This document shows, piece after piece, positions 1-9,820 of a stretch of 64,000 nt of DNA. The position numbers and the translations under genes are program-made. The DNA comes from Candidatus Enterococcus testudinis (GTDB lineage: Bacteria; Bacillota; Bacilli; Lactobacillales; Enterococcaceae): positions 2,432,628 to 2,496,627 of the forward strand of contig NZ_NGKU01000001.1 of NCBI RefSeq assembly GCF_002140915.1. The letters are read 5' to 3'. The notes under the pieces are model-generated. The model saw only the letters and a list, made by a program, of their open reading frames with translations. It had not been told where the DNA came from and searched no databases. How positions within the stretch are numbered: position 1 is the stretch's first letter; each line of letters starts with the position of its first letter.

Positions 1-84
1 GGGGTGACTACCCTCCCTGCGGTCAGCTAGTACTGTTCATCATCTACTCTGCCTTGCTTCGCAAGTCAGTCGTAGTGATTCACA

Positions 85-310
85 GCAAAAACACGTTCTT
101 CCCGTGAAGGGACGAACGTGTTCGTGGTACCACCCAAATTTTGTTATCTATGATAACGCTTTGTTGATCGGTAACGGGATCAGGCGGCGGTTTTTAATGG
201 GGCTTTTGGAGCCCTTTCGAAACGGCGACGAACAGATGATTTGATTTCTTACAGGGTTTTATTTGGCTTCCACTCTCCCAAACTCGCTTGAAAAATATAA
301 GAAATCTTTT
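85..310 (-). promoter_or_regulatory. T-box leader of ileS (isoleucine tRNA-sensing)
   Basis: On the minus strand the leader carries the hallmark T-box GGGTGGTACCACG (plus positions 123-135). It is followed at 90-122 by a perfect stem (AACACGTTCGT paired with its complement) and a run of T, the classic T-box terminator that competes with the antiterminator. Upstream are a GGGCTCC hairpin and the sequence GATCCCGTTACC. There the likely specifier codon AUC (plus 178-180) just precedes the CGTTA(C/T)C element usual in these leaders. AUC together with the position downstream of divIVA indicates isoleucyl-tRNA synthetase. The ileS coding region lies beyond base 1. The T-box and terminator are seen directly; the specifier assignment is inferred. 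Confidence 0.88.
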
Positions 311-321
311 TGTTCTGCTTT

Positions 322-1083
322 CTAGTCGTTGTCTGTTTTGTTTAATTCATTTAATAAACTTCTTGCATCATCCAATGTTTTCACTTCACTGTTGTCACTG
401 ACATCAACGATTTTTTCGCTTGATTCAACTACATCGATAGGTGATTCTTGGATGTCTACTGCTTCTGAGTTTACTCCAGAAGTATTTTCACTGTCAAGTT
501 CTTTTGATAAAACTTCTCTAATGACTTGGTGAGAATCTTGTACATAGCTTGAGAATGGTGCCAAGATTTCTTCCCATTCTGGGCTCTTGACTTGTTCTAA
601 TTGCGTTTGTAGCATAACCAATAAGTTGTTGTGGAAAACGCGGGTTTTCTTTTTCAAGTCGTTGGTCTCTGTTGCCAATTGGCGGGCATTATTGGTTGCA
701 TCCGTTAAGATTTCTTTGGCTTTTTCTTCAGCAGCAACATTCAACGCATGGGCCCGTTTTTCGGCTGTTGCCACCATTTCATCCGCTTTATTTTGGGCAG
801 ATGTCACGATGACTTCGGACTCTTTGCTAGCACTTGTTTTTACTTTATCAGCTGTATCTTGTGCGACAATGATCGATTGGTTCAATGCGTCTTTTAATTC
901 ATTGAAGTATTCAAGTTTTTCTTCCGCATGTTTCAAAGATTTCTCTAATTCACGATTGCGTTGGACAGCTTCTTCGTAATCGCGGACGATCATATCTAAG
1001 AAATCATCGACTTCATCTTGATTATATCCTCTCATTTTGACTGAGAAGTTTTTATTCTGAATATCTAATGGAGTTAATGCCAT
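322..1083 (-). CDS. divIVA: DivIVA cell-division initiation/polar scaffold protein
   Basis: 253-residue DivIVA family protein. It is a membrane-curvature-sensing scaffold that collects at the septum and poles and organises division and wall proteins. The N-terminus has the family pattern (LTPLDIQNKNF, then MRGYNQDEVDDFLD at about residues 17-30) that forms the membrane-binding tip. Residues about 30-165 are a long heptad-rich coiled coil, followed by an acidic, low-complexity tail of about 60 residues. It is the last gene of the dcw cluster, directly after ylmH, and is followed by the ileS T-box, the usual order in enterococci. The start ATG has a GAGGTG ribosome site. Confidence 0.96.
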   Translation of the reverse strand: MALTPLDIQNKNFSVKMRGYNQDEVDDFLDMIVRDYEEAVQRNRELEKSLKHAEEKLEYFNELKDALNQSIIVAQDTADKVKTSASKESEVIVTSAQNKADEMVATAEKRAHALNVAAEEKAKEILTDATNNARQLATETNDLKKKTRVFHNNLLVMLQTQLEQVKSPEWEEILAPFSSYVQDSHQVIREVLSKELDSENTSGVNSEAVDIQESPIDVVESSEKIVDVSDNSEVKTLDDARSLLNELNKTDND

Positions 1084-1101
1084 AATTTACACCTCTTTGA
1101 T

Positions 1102-1884
1102 TTATTTACGTAGAACACCTAACAACAATCTAACTTTTTCTTTTTTGGTTGTACCTTCTAACCCTTGTATTTGTATCCGACCAAATCCTCTTACTGATAT
1201 GATATCCAGTAAATCCAGAACAAAATCTGGTCGTAGTACTTCAGTCCAATTGACTTTGACTTTCCCAGACTCAATCAATTGTTTGGACCGTTGGCGAGAA
1301 ATATTATATACGGCAGAAATCACCGTATCCAGTCGCAATGAACTGACTGTCTCTCTTTCTTCTGTCCAACCATCCTTCGGTACGATCAGATCTGTGTACT
1401 TGGTTTCTTCCAATCGCACAGAAACATTGCCTATTTTTTCAACTTGCAATTGGATAAATTGACTGACCTCTGTGGCAACGAATACTTGCCAGATGTCACC
1501 GTCAGAAAGAATATCGCCAAAATACTCTCTTTTGACCCCAGTACCCATCAATGTCCCTAACACTTTTCCATGGCTAAGCACAGTAAATTTTTTGGGATAT
1601 TGGATCGTGAATAATGTCATATCGAATTCATCCGTAGTTGGAACATAATAATCCGGATAAATCAAACAGCGCCTTCTTTCCGCTGCTTCATACCCGCCAA
1701 AAAAGCGGTAACTTAGATCTGTTGATTGTCGAATCAAACTTTCCAAGATATACGCTTGCCTGGGATCAAGGAAATCAGTTAAGAAAGGTGCATATTGCAT
1801 TTGCACTTGCTCGATCCAACCTTCAGCGGAATCAATAAAAGGGCGCTCATCGTTTCGAAAATGTTGATAGACATTTGCGTTCAC
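1102..1884 (-). CDS. ylmH: YlmH-type RNA-binding protein with C-terminal S4 domain
   Basis: 260-residue YlmH family protein. The N-terminal two thirds form the uncharacterised YlmH domain. Residues about 180-245 are an S4 RNA-binding domain, seen as SSLRLDTVISAVYNISRQ followed by the typical IESGKVKVNW. YlmH homologues bind ribosomes or tRNA-like RNA and have been linked to rescue of stalled translation; that role is taken from the family and is not visible here. It lies between ylmG and divIVA with short gaps, consistent with cotranscription. Length is normal for the family. Confidence 0.93.
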   Translation of the reverse strand: MNANVYQHFRNDERPFIDSAEGWIEQVQMQYAPFLTDFLDPRQAYILESLIRQSTDLSYRFFGGYEAAERRRCLIYPDYYVPTTDEFDMTLFTIQYPKKFTVLSHGKVLGTLMGTGVKREYFGDILSDGDIWQVFVATEVSQFIQLQVEKIGNVSVRLEETKYTDLIVPKDGWTEERETVSSLRLDTVISAVYNISRQRSKQLIESGKVKVNWTEVLRPDFVLDLLDIISVRGFGRIQIQGLEGTTKKEKVRLLLGVLRK

Positions 1885-1903
1885 CGATAATCACCCCTTA
1901 CTT

Positions 1904-2158
1904 CTAAAATAAAATTGATGTTACGATCACAGTCAGACCTTGTGAGGCCAACTGTAACACGATCACTGCCACAGCAATCGTAAAGTCAATGCCGCCAATG
2001 CTGAGATTCACACGATCAAACAGACTTAAATAGGGCTCACAGACTTTAGATAAGAAACGGCCAAAGGTCGATTGGTATCCCCCCGGAAACCAAGATAACA
2101 GTGCATAGATCACAAGTAAAATCGTGTATAAGTAAACTGCATCATTGAACAGTTTCAA
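1904..2158 (-). CDS. ylmG: YggT/YlmG family small membrane protein
   Basis: 84-residue protein with two hydrophobic segments (about residues 5-22 and 55-80) joined by a short loop containing ALLSWFPGGYQST and a CEPYLSLFDR motif, typical of the YggT family. YggT proteins are membrane proteins conserved beside sepF in Firmicutes and in chloroplasts, implicated in division or nucleoid organisation without a proven molecular function. The gene sits between sepF and ylmH with gaps of about 20-35 bases, as in the conserved ylm cluster. Confidence 0.92.
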   Translation of the reverse strand: MKLFNDAVYLYTILLVIYALLSWFPGGYQSTFGRFLSKVCEPYLSLFDRVNLSIGGIDFTIAVAVIVLQLASQGLTVIVTSILF

Positions 2159-2193
2159 AAGATTATAGATTAAAATCGGCGTTCCTCCTCAAA

Positions 2194-2829
2194 TTAAAGA
2201 TCAAAGAAATTTGTATCTGCCAATGTTTGCGCAGTGCCGTCGATTTCCATTCCTTTAGGGGTGCAAAGAAAAATTTCATCGCCGACCCGTTTGATATCTC
2301 CATCTTCAGCGTACACTGTTCCAGTCAAAAAATCAACTATTCGGCGGGCTTGGTATTCTTCAATTAAGTGAAAATTAACAAGTACAGCATCACCATTGAT
2401 GACTTGTTTGGCAATTCCCATCGCTTCAGAATAGACCCGCGGTTCAACGATTGTGATTTTACCAGCCATTGTCGGTCTAGTCTCTTTGCTTTTCACATTG
2501 CTGCTACTGCGTTGCTGCGCCATTGAAACCACTTTTTCTTCCGTCTTGAATGTTGGCTTGCTGCGCTCAGGTGCCGCAGTTGATTGTTGATAACTGCTGC
2601 CTTGAGGCTGATAACGATGTTGTTGCGACTGTGTTTGATTCCGCGCTTCTGGTTCAGAATAAGTAAACGCTGGACCATTGGCAGCTTTAGGCGCAGTATA
2701 CGTATTTCCTTGATTTACAGCCACTTTAGGCACTGCTCTCAAGGTATTCTCTTGCTCATACGATTCACTCTCGTAATCTTCTTCATCAGTTAGGCCAAAA
2801 AAATTGGTTAATTTATCTTTGAGCGACAT
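2194..2829 (-). CDS. sepF: SepF, FtsZ membrane anchor and septum-assembly protein
   Basis: 211-residue SepF. The first residues ([13 protein letters not shown]) form the amphipathic membrane-binding helix. Residues about 25-115 are a Gln/Pro/Ser-rich linker. The C-terminal globular domain (about 120-205) has the [22 protein letters not shown] region, which forms rings and binds the FtsZ C-terminal tail. It lies downstream of ftsZ and the PLP-protein gene in the division cluster. The ATG is preceded by an AAAGGAGG site. Confidence 0.95.
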   Translation of the reverse strand: MSLKDKLTNFFGLTDEEDYESESYEQENTLRAVPKVAVNQGNTYTAPKAANGPAFTYSEPEARNQTQSQQHRYQPQGSSYQQSTAAPERSKPTFKTEEKVVSMAQQRSSSNVKSKETRPTMAGKITIVEPRVYSEAMGIAKQVINGDAVLVNFHLIEEYQARRIVDFLTGTVYAEDGDIKRVGDEIFLCTPKGMEIDGTAQTLADTNFFDL

Positions 2830-2845
2830 CAGTCAACCTCCTTTA

Positions 2846-3517
2846 CTATTGAAATAATGCTGTTCCTACACGGATAAAAGTTGCTCCTTCTTGAATAGCT
2901 TCTGGAAAATCATTACTCATTCCCATACTTGTTTCTAAACAAGGGGCATGTGTAAGTTGCAGGTCAGCGATCCGCTGTTGTATTTGCTTTAAGGTTTTGA
3001 ACAATTGATGCCGTTGACTGCTGGACGCATCAAGAGGCGCCATCGTCATCAAGCCTACGACACGAATCTGATCCAAAGAAGCAAGATCATGAATGAACCC
3101 TTCGACTTCTTCAACTGCAATCCCTTGTTTCGATGCTTCCTGCGAAACATTCACTTCCACAAAACAGTTGATTGGCTGTTCTGCTCGTTTTTGGATCTCT
3201 TGAGCTAATCTCAAAGAGTCCAAAGCGTGAAAGTAATCAATTTCATTAATAATTGATTTTACCTTCCTACGCTGTAAATTACCAATAAAATGCCATTTGA
3301 CATGAGGATAATCCTTGAGTGCTTGTTTCTTTGAAAGTAATTGCTCGACGCGATTTTCAGCACAATCTTCGGCACCGGCCTCCAGTAAAATGCGCGTGGT
3401 TTCTGTATCCACAGATTTTGTGACAGCAACCAATCGAACCTCCGACGCTTGTCTAGAAACAAGAGCACAGGAATCCTGTATCTCTTGCTGGATCTTGTGC
3501 AAGTTCTCAGAAATCAT
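2846..3517 (-). CDS. YggS/PLPBP family pyridoxal-phosphate homeostasis protein
   Basis: 223-residue single-domain, alanine-racemase-fold PLP-binding protein of the YggS/YlmE/PROSC family. The PLP lysine is expected in VAVTKSVD (K34). The family signatures AENRVEQL, WHFIGNLQRRKV and a C-terminal MGMSNDFPEAIQEG block are all present. The family buffers pyridoxal phosphate and affects amino-acid pools; it has no established catalytic activity. The gene is sandwiched between ftsZ and sepF, its usual place in Gram-positive division clusters. Confidence 0.94.
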   Translation of the reverse strand: MISENLHKIQQEIQDSCALVSRQASEVRLVAVTKSVDTETTRILLEAGAEDCAENRVEQLLSKKQALKDYPHVKWHFIGNLQRRKVKSIINEIDYFHALDSLRLAQEIQKRAEQPINCFVEVNVSQEASKQGIAVEEVEGFIHDLASLDQIRVVGLMTMAPLDASSSQRHQLFKTLKQIQQRIADLQLTHAPCLETSMGMSNDFPEAIQEGATFIRVGTALFQ

Positions 3518-3529
3518 GTGCTCTGCCTC

Positions 3530-4774
3530 CTAGCGTTTGCGACGGAAAAACGGTGGTGTGCTTAACTCGTCGTCATCGTTTGATTTTACATCTTCACGAC
3601 TAAATGTATCGAATTCTTTTTTCTCCACATTTTCGAATGTGTTTTCTTCTACTTTAGGGCGCACATTTTGCTCTTTGCGGATATCCCAATCACCAAAACC
3701 GCTATTGTCCTCAGCTTGAGCTGGACGTGCTTGTTCCATATCTAATGTTGGTTTTTGCGGAATAGAATGGATTTGGCTTTGATTTTGTCTACTTGAACGA
3801 GCTGTGCGTTCTTTCTTTGACGGATCGATGCCTGTCGCAATCACAGTCACTCTGATTTCGTCACCTAAGTCTTCATTGATCGATGTACCTAAGATGATAT
3901 TGACATCTCCAGTTGCAGCATGAGCAACGATATCAGAAGCATCTTGCGCTTCGAATAATGTCATGTCTAACCCACCAGTGATATTCAATAGTACTTGTTC
4001 CGCACCATCGATTGATGTTTCAAGCAATGGAGAAGAAATAGCTTTCTTCGTTGCTTCGATCACACGTTCTTCTCCGCTGGCTACACCGATACCCATCAAG
4101 GCAGTACCTTGGTTTTCCATCACGGTTTTCACATCAGCGAAATCAAGATTGACATAGCCTGGTGCAGTGATCAAATCAGAAATACCTTGCACACCTTGGC
4201 GCAAGACATTATCTGCTTCGCGGAATGCTTCAAGCATAGGCGTTTTCTTGTCAACGACTTCTAATAAGCGGTTGTTAGAAATAATCAATAATGTATCGAC
4301 ATTTTCTTTTAATTTGGCGATACCTTCAGCAGCGAAACGGCCGCGTTTTGGTCCTTCAAACGTAAAGGGACGTGTGACAACACCGACAGTCAATGCGCCG
4401 ATTTCTTTCGCAAGCTTCGCAACGATCGGTGCAGCACCTGTACCAGTACCGCCGCCCATTCCAGCTGTGATAAAGATCATGTCCGCGCCTTGTAATGAAT
4501 CGCGAATCGCATCTTCACTTTCTTCTGCTGCTTTTTCGCCTACTTCAGGTTGAGAACCAGCACCAAGGCCACGGGTATATTTAGGGCCTAATTGGATCAC
4601 TGTTTCTGCTTTTGAATTTTTTAATGCTTGAACGTCTGTATTGGCTGCAATAAATTCTACGCCTTTGACGTTTTCTTCGATCATACGATTGACAGCATTG
4701 CCGCCGCCACCGCCGACGCCGATGACTTTGATGACAGCACCATCATTGATGTTATTATCAATTGAAAATTCCAT
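3530..4774 (-). CDS. ftsZ: Cell division GTPase FtsZ
   Basis: 414-residue tubulin-like GTPase that polymerises into the Z ring. The GTP-binding signature GGGTGTG is at residues 107-113. The T7 region with [11 protein letters not shown] follows, then the C-terminal subdomain. A variable linker (about 320-400) ends in the conserved C-terminal peptide ([10 protein letters not shown]) that contacts FtsA and SepF. The start ATG follows a strong AGGAGG site. It lies 33 bases after ftsA, consistent with a single ftsA-ftsZ unit. Confidence 0.98.
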   Translation of the reverse strand: MEFSIDNNINDGAVIKVIGVGGGGGNAVNRMIEENVKGVEFIAANTDVQALKNSKAETVIQLGPKYTRGLGAGSQPEVGEKAAEESEDAIRDSLQGADMIFITAGMGGGTGTGAAPIVAKLAKEIGALTVGVVTRPFTFEGPKRGRFAAEGIAKLKENVDTLLIISNNRLLEVVDKKTPMLEAFREADNVLRQGVQGISDLITAPGYVNLDFADVKTVMENQGTALMGIGVASGEERVIEATKKAISSPLLETSIDGAEQVLLNITGGLDMTLFEAQDASDIVAHAATGDVNIILGTSINEDLGDEIRVTVIATGIDPSKKERTARSSRQNQSQIHSIPQKPTLDMEQARPAQAEDNSGFGDWDIRKEQNVRPKVEENTFENVEKKEFDTFSREDVKSNDDDELSTPPFFRRKR

Positions 4775-4806
4775 AATTTGTCTTCCTCCTGAAAATCATT
4801 TTTAGG

Positions 4807-6129
4807 TTATTCAAAGATATTTGAGAAGAAATCTTTCACGCGATTGGTAATAGAGCCAGTCGCTTTTTCTTCTTCAACTTCTTCATAGGTTTCTTCCGGT
4901 GCTTCGTACTGTTGTTCATAGCTGACTTCTTGTTGGACAGCTACGGGCTGTTGGTGTGACGTCTTTTCGCCAGTGATCGCGCTTTTCGCCAATTGATAGA
5001 CTTCACTCAAGTTGGCAGAGTAATCAACGATACTGATCACATTTGTAAAGACAGGATTGCGTAAGCCCATATGGTTTGGTACGTATAATTTTACATTCGT
5101 TTCAAATACTTCTTGTGCCAAGTCTACAACACCTGGTAAGCTCGCTGCACCACCGGTCAAAATTACACCGCCAGGCAATTCTAAGCCATCGATTTCATTC
5201 AACACTTCTTTAGATTTGATAAAAATCTGTTCCATCCGCGCTTCAATGATTTCAGAAAGATAACGCTCATCGATTTTCACTGGTTCAGACTTGCCGATCA
5301 CGTCTACTGGAAATTCTTCGCTGGCAGAGGTTCTTTCAGGATAGGCATCGCCATAATTGATTTTTAGCGCTTCTGCATTATTGAATGATGTATTCAATAC
5401 AGTAGAAATATCTTTGGTGACGAATTCGCCACCTTCTTGATTGACATGTGTAAACTTCAATTGTTTATCATGCATCGCAGAAGTGGTTGTTTGTCCACCG
5501 CCGATGTCGATAACGATCGTACCAAAATCTTTTTCGCCGTCAGACAAGATCGATTCTGTCAAAGCCAAAGGCGTGATCACCATTTCATTCACGATCAAGC
5601 CGGATTTTTCGACACATTTGCGGATATTGTGGATGATCGTTTTTGGTCCAGTGTATACGACACCAAACATTTCTAAACGAACACCGATCATTCCCCGTGG
5701 GTCTTTGATGCCTTCGAATCCATCAACGGTGAATTCTTGCGGCAAAATGGCAATGATTTGCCGTTCTGGAGGTGTGGAGCGGACAAGTGCTGCTGAAGCA
5801 ACATTACGCACGTCCTCGTCTGTGATTTCTTTTGATTCGCTATTGACTGCGATCATACCTTGGCAATTTTCTACATCAAGTAAATTAGCCGGCACGCCTA
5901 CACTGACGCTGCGAATTTGAATTCCTGCTTTTTCTTCTGCCTGTCTTACTGCTCTTTGAATGGCTTGCACCGTTTTGTCAATATCTACAATGATTCCGCG
6001 GTTGATTCCCTCAGATTTTGCATTTCCTACACCAATAATATTCATTTGGCTGTCAACGTATTCAGCAACAACAACTTTCACCGATGTCGTTCCGATATCA
6101 AGGCCAACATACATTCCCGTTTTTGCCAT
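4807..6129 (-). CDS. ftsA: Cell division protein FtsA, actin-like membrane anchor of FtsZ
   Basis: 440-residue actin-family ATPase that tethers FtsZ polymers to the membrane. The phosphate-1 loop is LDIGTTSVKVVV near the N-terminus. The phosphate-2 motif is IVIDIGGGQTTTSAM and the adenosine motif is VILTGGAASLPGV. After an acidic, glutamate-rich linker the protein ends in an amphipathic helix (ITNRVKDFFSNIFE), the membrane-targeting sequence. A 152-base gap separates it from divIB. That gap has an extended -10-like TGGTAGAAT on the minus strand, so ftsA-ftsZ may have an additional promoter. Confidence 0.97.
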   Translation of the reverse strand: MAKTGMYVGLDIGTTSVKVVVAEYVDSQMNIIGVGNAKSEGINRGIIVDIDKTVQAIQRAVRQAEEKAGIQIRSVSVGVPANLLDVENCQGMIAVNSESKEITDEDVRNVASAALVRSTPPERQIIAILPQEFTVDGFEGIKDPRGMIGVRLEMFGVVYTGPKTIIHNIRKCVEKSGLIVNEMVITPLALTESILSDGEKDFGTIVIDIGGGQTTTSAMHDKQLKFTHVNQEGGEFVTKDISTVLNTSFNNAEALKINYGDAYPERTSASEEFPVDVIGKSEPVKIDERYLSEIIEARMEQIFIKSKEVLNEIDGLELPGGVILTGGAASLPGVVDLAQEVFETNVKLYVPNHMGLRNPVFTNVISIVDYSANLSEVYQLAKSAITGEKTSHQQPVAVQQEVSYEQQYEAPEETYEEVEEEKATGSITNRVKDFFSNIFE

Positions 6130-6281
6130 GGATGGGGTTCCCTCCTACTTAAATTGGATATATAGCGAACCATCACAGTCCGTTTTTAATGTTCAATCGA
6201 ATAATTTGTTCACTGTTACCAATTCTACCATATATTGGCGCTTTAGAGAAACAAGTTAATAAAAAAACTCTTGATTTTTTT

Positions 6282-7307
6282 CTAAGAATCAGCATCAGTG
6301 GACGATTCAGTCTCTCCATCCTGATCTTTGGTACTGGAAATTGGGTAAGTAAAGATACCAACCTCCATATCGACAATGCTCGCTTCTGACAGATCATTCG
6401 CGATTTGCGGGTAATACTGCATTTGACTCGCCATATTAGAAATATTGACAATGATTTGATTCCCATCATTCATAAATAATGTCAATAATTCATCATTGCT
6501 TTCTCTTGGTGTCGATTTGATTTGAGAAATACCATCCTGTAATTCTTGACTTAGCTGTTGATAGGCATGCAAGACTGCCTTGATGTTGCCTTCATCTGTA
6601 AAATCTTCTAATATCGGTAATCCTTCGATTGGTTGATCGCTCGTTTCTGAGAGAACAGTGCCATTTTCTAAGATAGCAGCATAGGTGTCATCTTTAGCCA
6701 ACAATGCGACTTCTTCGTATTCTTGTACGGCGATTTCAAAATGGTTCAAGCCAACCAATGAAATCGTCACGTTCTTGATACGAGGGATTGCTTTTTCGAT
6801 GGCTGCTTCTCGTGCATTGCGACCGAGAAATTGCGGCCATAGATCTTCATTAAGGGTCAACTCTGAATCCGCGATGATCTCTTCTTGCGATACATCTTCA
6901 TTTCCTTTGACAATCACTTCACTTAATCTGCTTAATGGCGAGACAAAGTACAAAACGACCAATAACGGAATCATCAAGATGCCGATAATAAGCGCTAATC
7001 GCCGCATAAGCTGACGATTTCGGTACTGTTTCAAGTTCGGCAGTCGATCTGCAAAGGAGCGTGGTTGCGTATTCGCCTGCACTTCATCAACAGGCTCGTC
7101 CATTGTTTCCGAAGATGGCGCTGTTGGCTGTTCATCCGATGTTTCAGACTCGTCGTCGACAGGCTCTGTATCGTTGTCAGCGGCTTGTGTCCAGATAGGC
7201 TGATCGCCTTTATCATGCAGGTACTTTAAGTTTTCTCTTTGCCAAGGGGTCAACCCTTCCGTTGACGATGGGGTTTGATCATCATGAGGTTGTTTGTCTT
7301 TACTAAT
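6282..7307 (-). CDS. divIB: Cell division protein DivIB/FtsQ, apparent ATT start
   Basis: Bitopic division protein of the FtsQ/DivIB family: a cytoplasmic N-terminal region, one transmembrane segment (ALIIGILMIPLLVVLYFV), then an extracytoplasmic POTRA and beta domain. It forms the FtsL-DivIC-DivIB subcomplex that controls septal wall synthesis. The first canonical start in this frame is TTG at 7253, but that codon has no ribosome site. The reading frame continues upstream to ATT at 7307, which lies 8 bases after AAGGAG and would give a protein starting MSKDKQPHDD (341 residues). I therefore prefer ATT as the start, with ATC at 7310 as an alternative. It lies between murG and ftsA. Confidence 0.86.
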   Translation of the reverse strand: MSKDKQPHDDQTPSSTEGLTPWQRENLKYLHDKGDQPIWTQAADNDTEPVDDESETSDEQPTAPSSETMDEPVDEVQANTQPRSFADRLPNLKQYRNRQLMRRLALIIGILMIPLLVVLYFVSPLSRLSEVIVKGNEDVSQEEIIADSELTLNEDLWPQFLGRNAREAAIEKAIPRIKNVTISLVGLNHFEIAVQEYEEVALLAKDDTYAAILENGTVLSETSDQPIEGLPILEDFTDEGNIKAVLHAYQQLSQELQDGISQIKSTPRESNDELLTLFMNDGNQIIVNISNMASQMQYYPQIANDLSEASIVDMEVGIFTYPISSTKDQDGETESSTDADS

Positions 7308-7339
7308 GATAATCGCTCCTTTCTATCCCACACATTGTA

Positions 7340-8434
7340 CTATTTGATGACCTCTTGCACAAGTCGAAATAACCTTTCAGAAGCATCGCTGATTCCTTGT
7401 TCTTTAGATGCATGCGCCATTTCTTTGCGTAAAGGTTCGTTTTCCATAATACTGTCGACCGCAGCGACTAGATTATTGCTGTTCAACTCACTGTCAGCGA
7501 TCATTTTGACAGCGCCCGCATGAACCAAACTCTGCGCATTTTTGGTTTGATGATCATTGGTCACATAAGGACTTGGAATCAAGATAGCAGGAATCCCCAG
7601 AGCTGTAAATTCAGCAATCGATGTTGCCCCTGCTCGACCGATCAATAAGTCGCTATTGGCCATCACTTCCGCCATTTGGTCTATGTATGGTCGAATGCTG
7701 ATATTTGGGAAAGCATCCTTAGACATACCGATTTTCTCTTCTATTTCTTTGTAATACCGTTCACCAGAAGCGTACAAGACTTGATAGTCCTTTTTGGCAA
7801 ACAACGGTATCGCTTCGATCAACGCTTGATTGATTTTCATTGCTCCTTGACTGCCGCCAAATATCAATACAGTCGGTCGTCCAGGCTTCAGATCATAGGC
7901 AGACAAAATCGCCGACTTCTGACAATCTCTCACTTCTTGTCCCCGCGGATTGCCGACTAAAACCGTTTTTTTATCAGGAAAATACTGCGCCGCATCTTGA
8001 AATGCGATCGCGATTCGATCCACATGTTTCGTCAGAAATTTATTGGTAATGCCTGGAACACTATTTTGTTCATGGATGATTGTTGGAACCTTTAATCTTG
8101 ACGCCGCAAAAACAACTGCGCCAGAGACGTAGCCGCCGGTCCCGATCACGACATCTGGCTGAAAGTCTTTGATGATTTTTTTGGCTGCGCGATAACTCTT
8201 CAAAAACAACTGGATCGTTTTGACATTATCCAATGATAATTTCCGCTTGAATCCTTGGATCTCTAATGTCTGAAAGGCAATCCCAGTTGGCGGGACGATT
8301 TTATTCTCCAAACCTCTGGTGGCGCCAATATAGAGAAATTCTGCATCTTTATCAATAGATTTCACATAATCCGCAAAAGACAGGGCCGGATAAATATGTC
8401 CGCCAGTTCCGCCACCAGTTACTAAAATTTTCAT
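7340..8434 (-). CDS. murG: MurG, UDP-GlcNAc:lipid I N-acetylglucosaminyltransferase
   Basis: 364-residue GT-B glycosyltransferase that converts lipid I to lipid II on the cytoplasmic face of the membrane. The acceptor-binding loop [11 protein letters not shown] opens the protein. A second glycine loop is [10 protein letters not shown], and the donor-binding region is [19 protein letters not shown] at 8434 was chosen because homologues begin [12 protein letters not shown] at 8443 overlaps the murD stop (GTGA) and is possible. It is translationally linked to murD. Confidence 0.96.
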   Translation of the reverse strand: MKILVTGGGTGGHIYPALSFADYVKSIDKDAEFLYIGATRGLENKIVPPTGIAFQTLEIQGFKRKLSLDNVKTIQLFLKSYRAAKKIIKDFQPDVVIGTGGYVSGAVVFAASRLKVPTIIHEQNSVPGITNKFLTKHVDRIAIAFQDAAQYFPDKKTVLVGNPRGQEVRDCQKSAILSAYDLKPGRPTVLIFGGSQGAMKINQALIEAIPLFAKKDYQVLYASGERYYKEIEEKIGMSKDAFPNISIRPYIDQMAEVMANSDLLIGRAGATSIAEFTALGIPAILIPSPYVTNDHQTKNAQSLVHAGAVKMIADSELNSNNLVAAVDSIMENEPLRKEMAHASKEQGISDASERLFRLVQEVIK

Positions 8435-8439
8435 GGTTT

Positions 8440-9810
8440 TCACTCATTTCTTTTTAAATCTGATACGGCTGTCATGAATCTATCGCCGCGAATCTCGAAG
8501 TTAGGATATTGATCCCAACTAGCATTTGCTGGTGACAATAATATCGTGTCCCCTGCTTGACTATGTTTGAAGGCGATTGGCACCGCCGTTGTGACGTTTT
8601 CGGTCATCTCTATAATTGGCACATGTGCTTCTTTAGCTGCTTTGGCTAATTTATCCTTCGTTTCACCAAACAAAACAATTGCTTTTAGTCCGATGAAATA
8701 AGGCACAAGGTCATCAAACTCATTGCCACGATCTAATCCACCCGCCAATAAAATCAACCGTTGATTGTCAAATCCGTCTAAGGCCATTTTAGTAGCCAAA
8801 CTATTGGTCGCTTTGGAATCGTTATAAAATTTCACATCGTGATAGGTACCGACATATTGTGTGCGGTGGGGTACACCACTGAATGATTGCAACGCTTCTT
8901 TGATGTCATCATTTGACATCCCTTCTAGCTTGCCGACAGCAATCGCAGCTAAGGCATTCTCAACATTATGACTACCTGGTACACCCACTTCGGTTACGGA
9001 CATGATCCGCTCCTCTTTGAAGTACAGATTGCCCTCCAGCAAATAGGCGCCGTCCACTTGTTCTTTCGTAGAAAAAGGTACGACTTTTGCTGCAGTCATT
9101 GCTGCTAATTTCTGCAATTCAGGCTGATTCCAATTGATGACAAGATAATCATCAGCGGTCATATTTTGTTGCAACTTCCACTTAGCATGCACATATTCAG
9201 GACGGCTGCCGTGATAATCGATATGGGCTTCATAGATGTTGGTGATCACGGCGATACGTGGTCGCAACGTATCAATCCCCATCAACTGAAAACTTGATAG
9301 TTCCATCACCAATCGATCTTCGGCTTGTGCAGTTTGTGCAACTGAACTAGCAGGAAAGCCAATGTTTCCGGAAAGAAGCGCTTTGCCTTCTGTCATGCCC
9401 GCATTCAATACTTGCGCAATCATAGTCGTCGTTGTCGTTTTGCCGTTGGTCCCAGTAATGCCAATGATTGGCGCCTCTGATATTTCATAAGCCAATTCCA
9501 CTTCGGTGATCACTGGGATCCCTTTTGCTATAGCCCCTTGAACGATTGGTTGTGTGTAAGGGATACCTGGATTTTTGACCACCAATGAAAAGCCTTCATC
9601 TAATAATTCAATTGGATGGCTGCCTGTGATCACTTTTACGCCTAACGCCAAAAGATCTTGTGCTTCGGGGTTTTCTGCAAAAGGTTTGCCGTCATTGACG
9701 GTCACCAACGCGCCCAAATCATGTAATAATTTGGCCGCGCTGAATCCACTTTTTGCTAATCCTAACACAAGAACTTTTTTATTTTGATATGCTGTTATAT
9801 TCTTCATCAT
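8440..9810 (-). CDS. murD: MurD, UDP-MurNAc-L-Ala:D-Glu ligase
   Basis: 456-residue Mur ligase adding D-glutamate to UDP-MurNAc-L-alanine in the cytoplasm. The Rossmann-like UDP-binding domain is at residues 1-105. The ATP P-loop [10 protein letters not shown] lies at about residues 117-126. The central domain carries [13 protein letters not shown], and the C-terminal domain has FYNDSKATN and [15 protein letters not shown] at 9810 follows AGGAGATGG with normal spacing and avoids overlap with mraY; the frame itself opens at 9831. Confidence 0.96.
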   Translation of the reverse strand: MMKNITAYQNKKVLVLGLAKSGFSAAKLLHDLGALVTVNDGKPFAENPEAQDLLALGVKVITGSHPIELLDEGFSLVVKNPGIPYTQPIVQGAIAKGIPVITEVELAYEISEAPIIGITGTNGKTTTTTMIAQVLNAGMTEGKALLSGNIGFPASSVAQTAQAEDRLVMELSSFQLMGIDTLRPRIAVITNIYEAHIDYHGSRPEYVHAKWKLQQNMTADDYLVINWNQPELQKLAAMTAAKVVPFSTKEQVDGAYLLEGNLYFKEERIMSVTEVGVPGSHNVENALAAIAVGKLEGMSNDDIKEALQSFSGVPHRTQYVGTYHDVKFYNDSKATNSLATKMALDGFDNQRLILLAGGLDRGNEFDDLVPYFIGLKAIVLFGETKDKLAKAAKEAHVPIIEMTENVTTAVPIAFKHSQAGDTILLSPANASWDQYPNFEIRGDRFMTAVSDLKRNE

Positions 9811-9820
9811 TTTCCATCTC

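Noticed and set aside
5441-5920. 159-codon plus-strand frame inside ftsA
   Set aside because: Antisense to a well conserved gene and without start signals; typical shadow of a long coding region.
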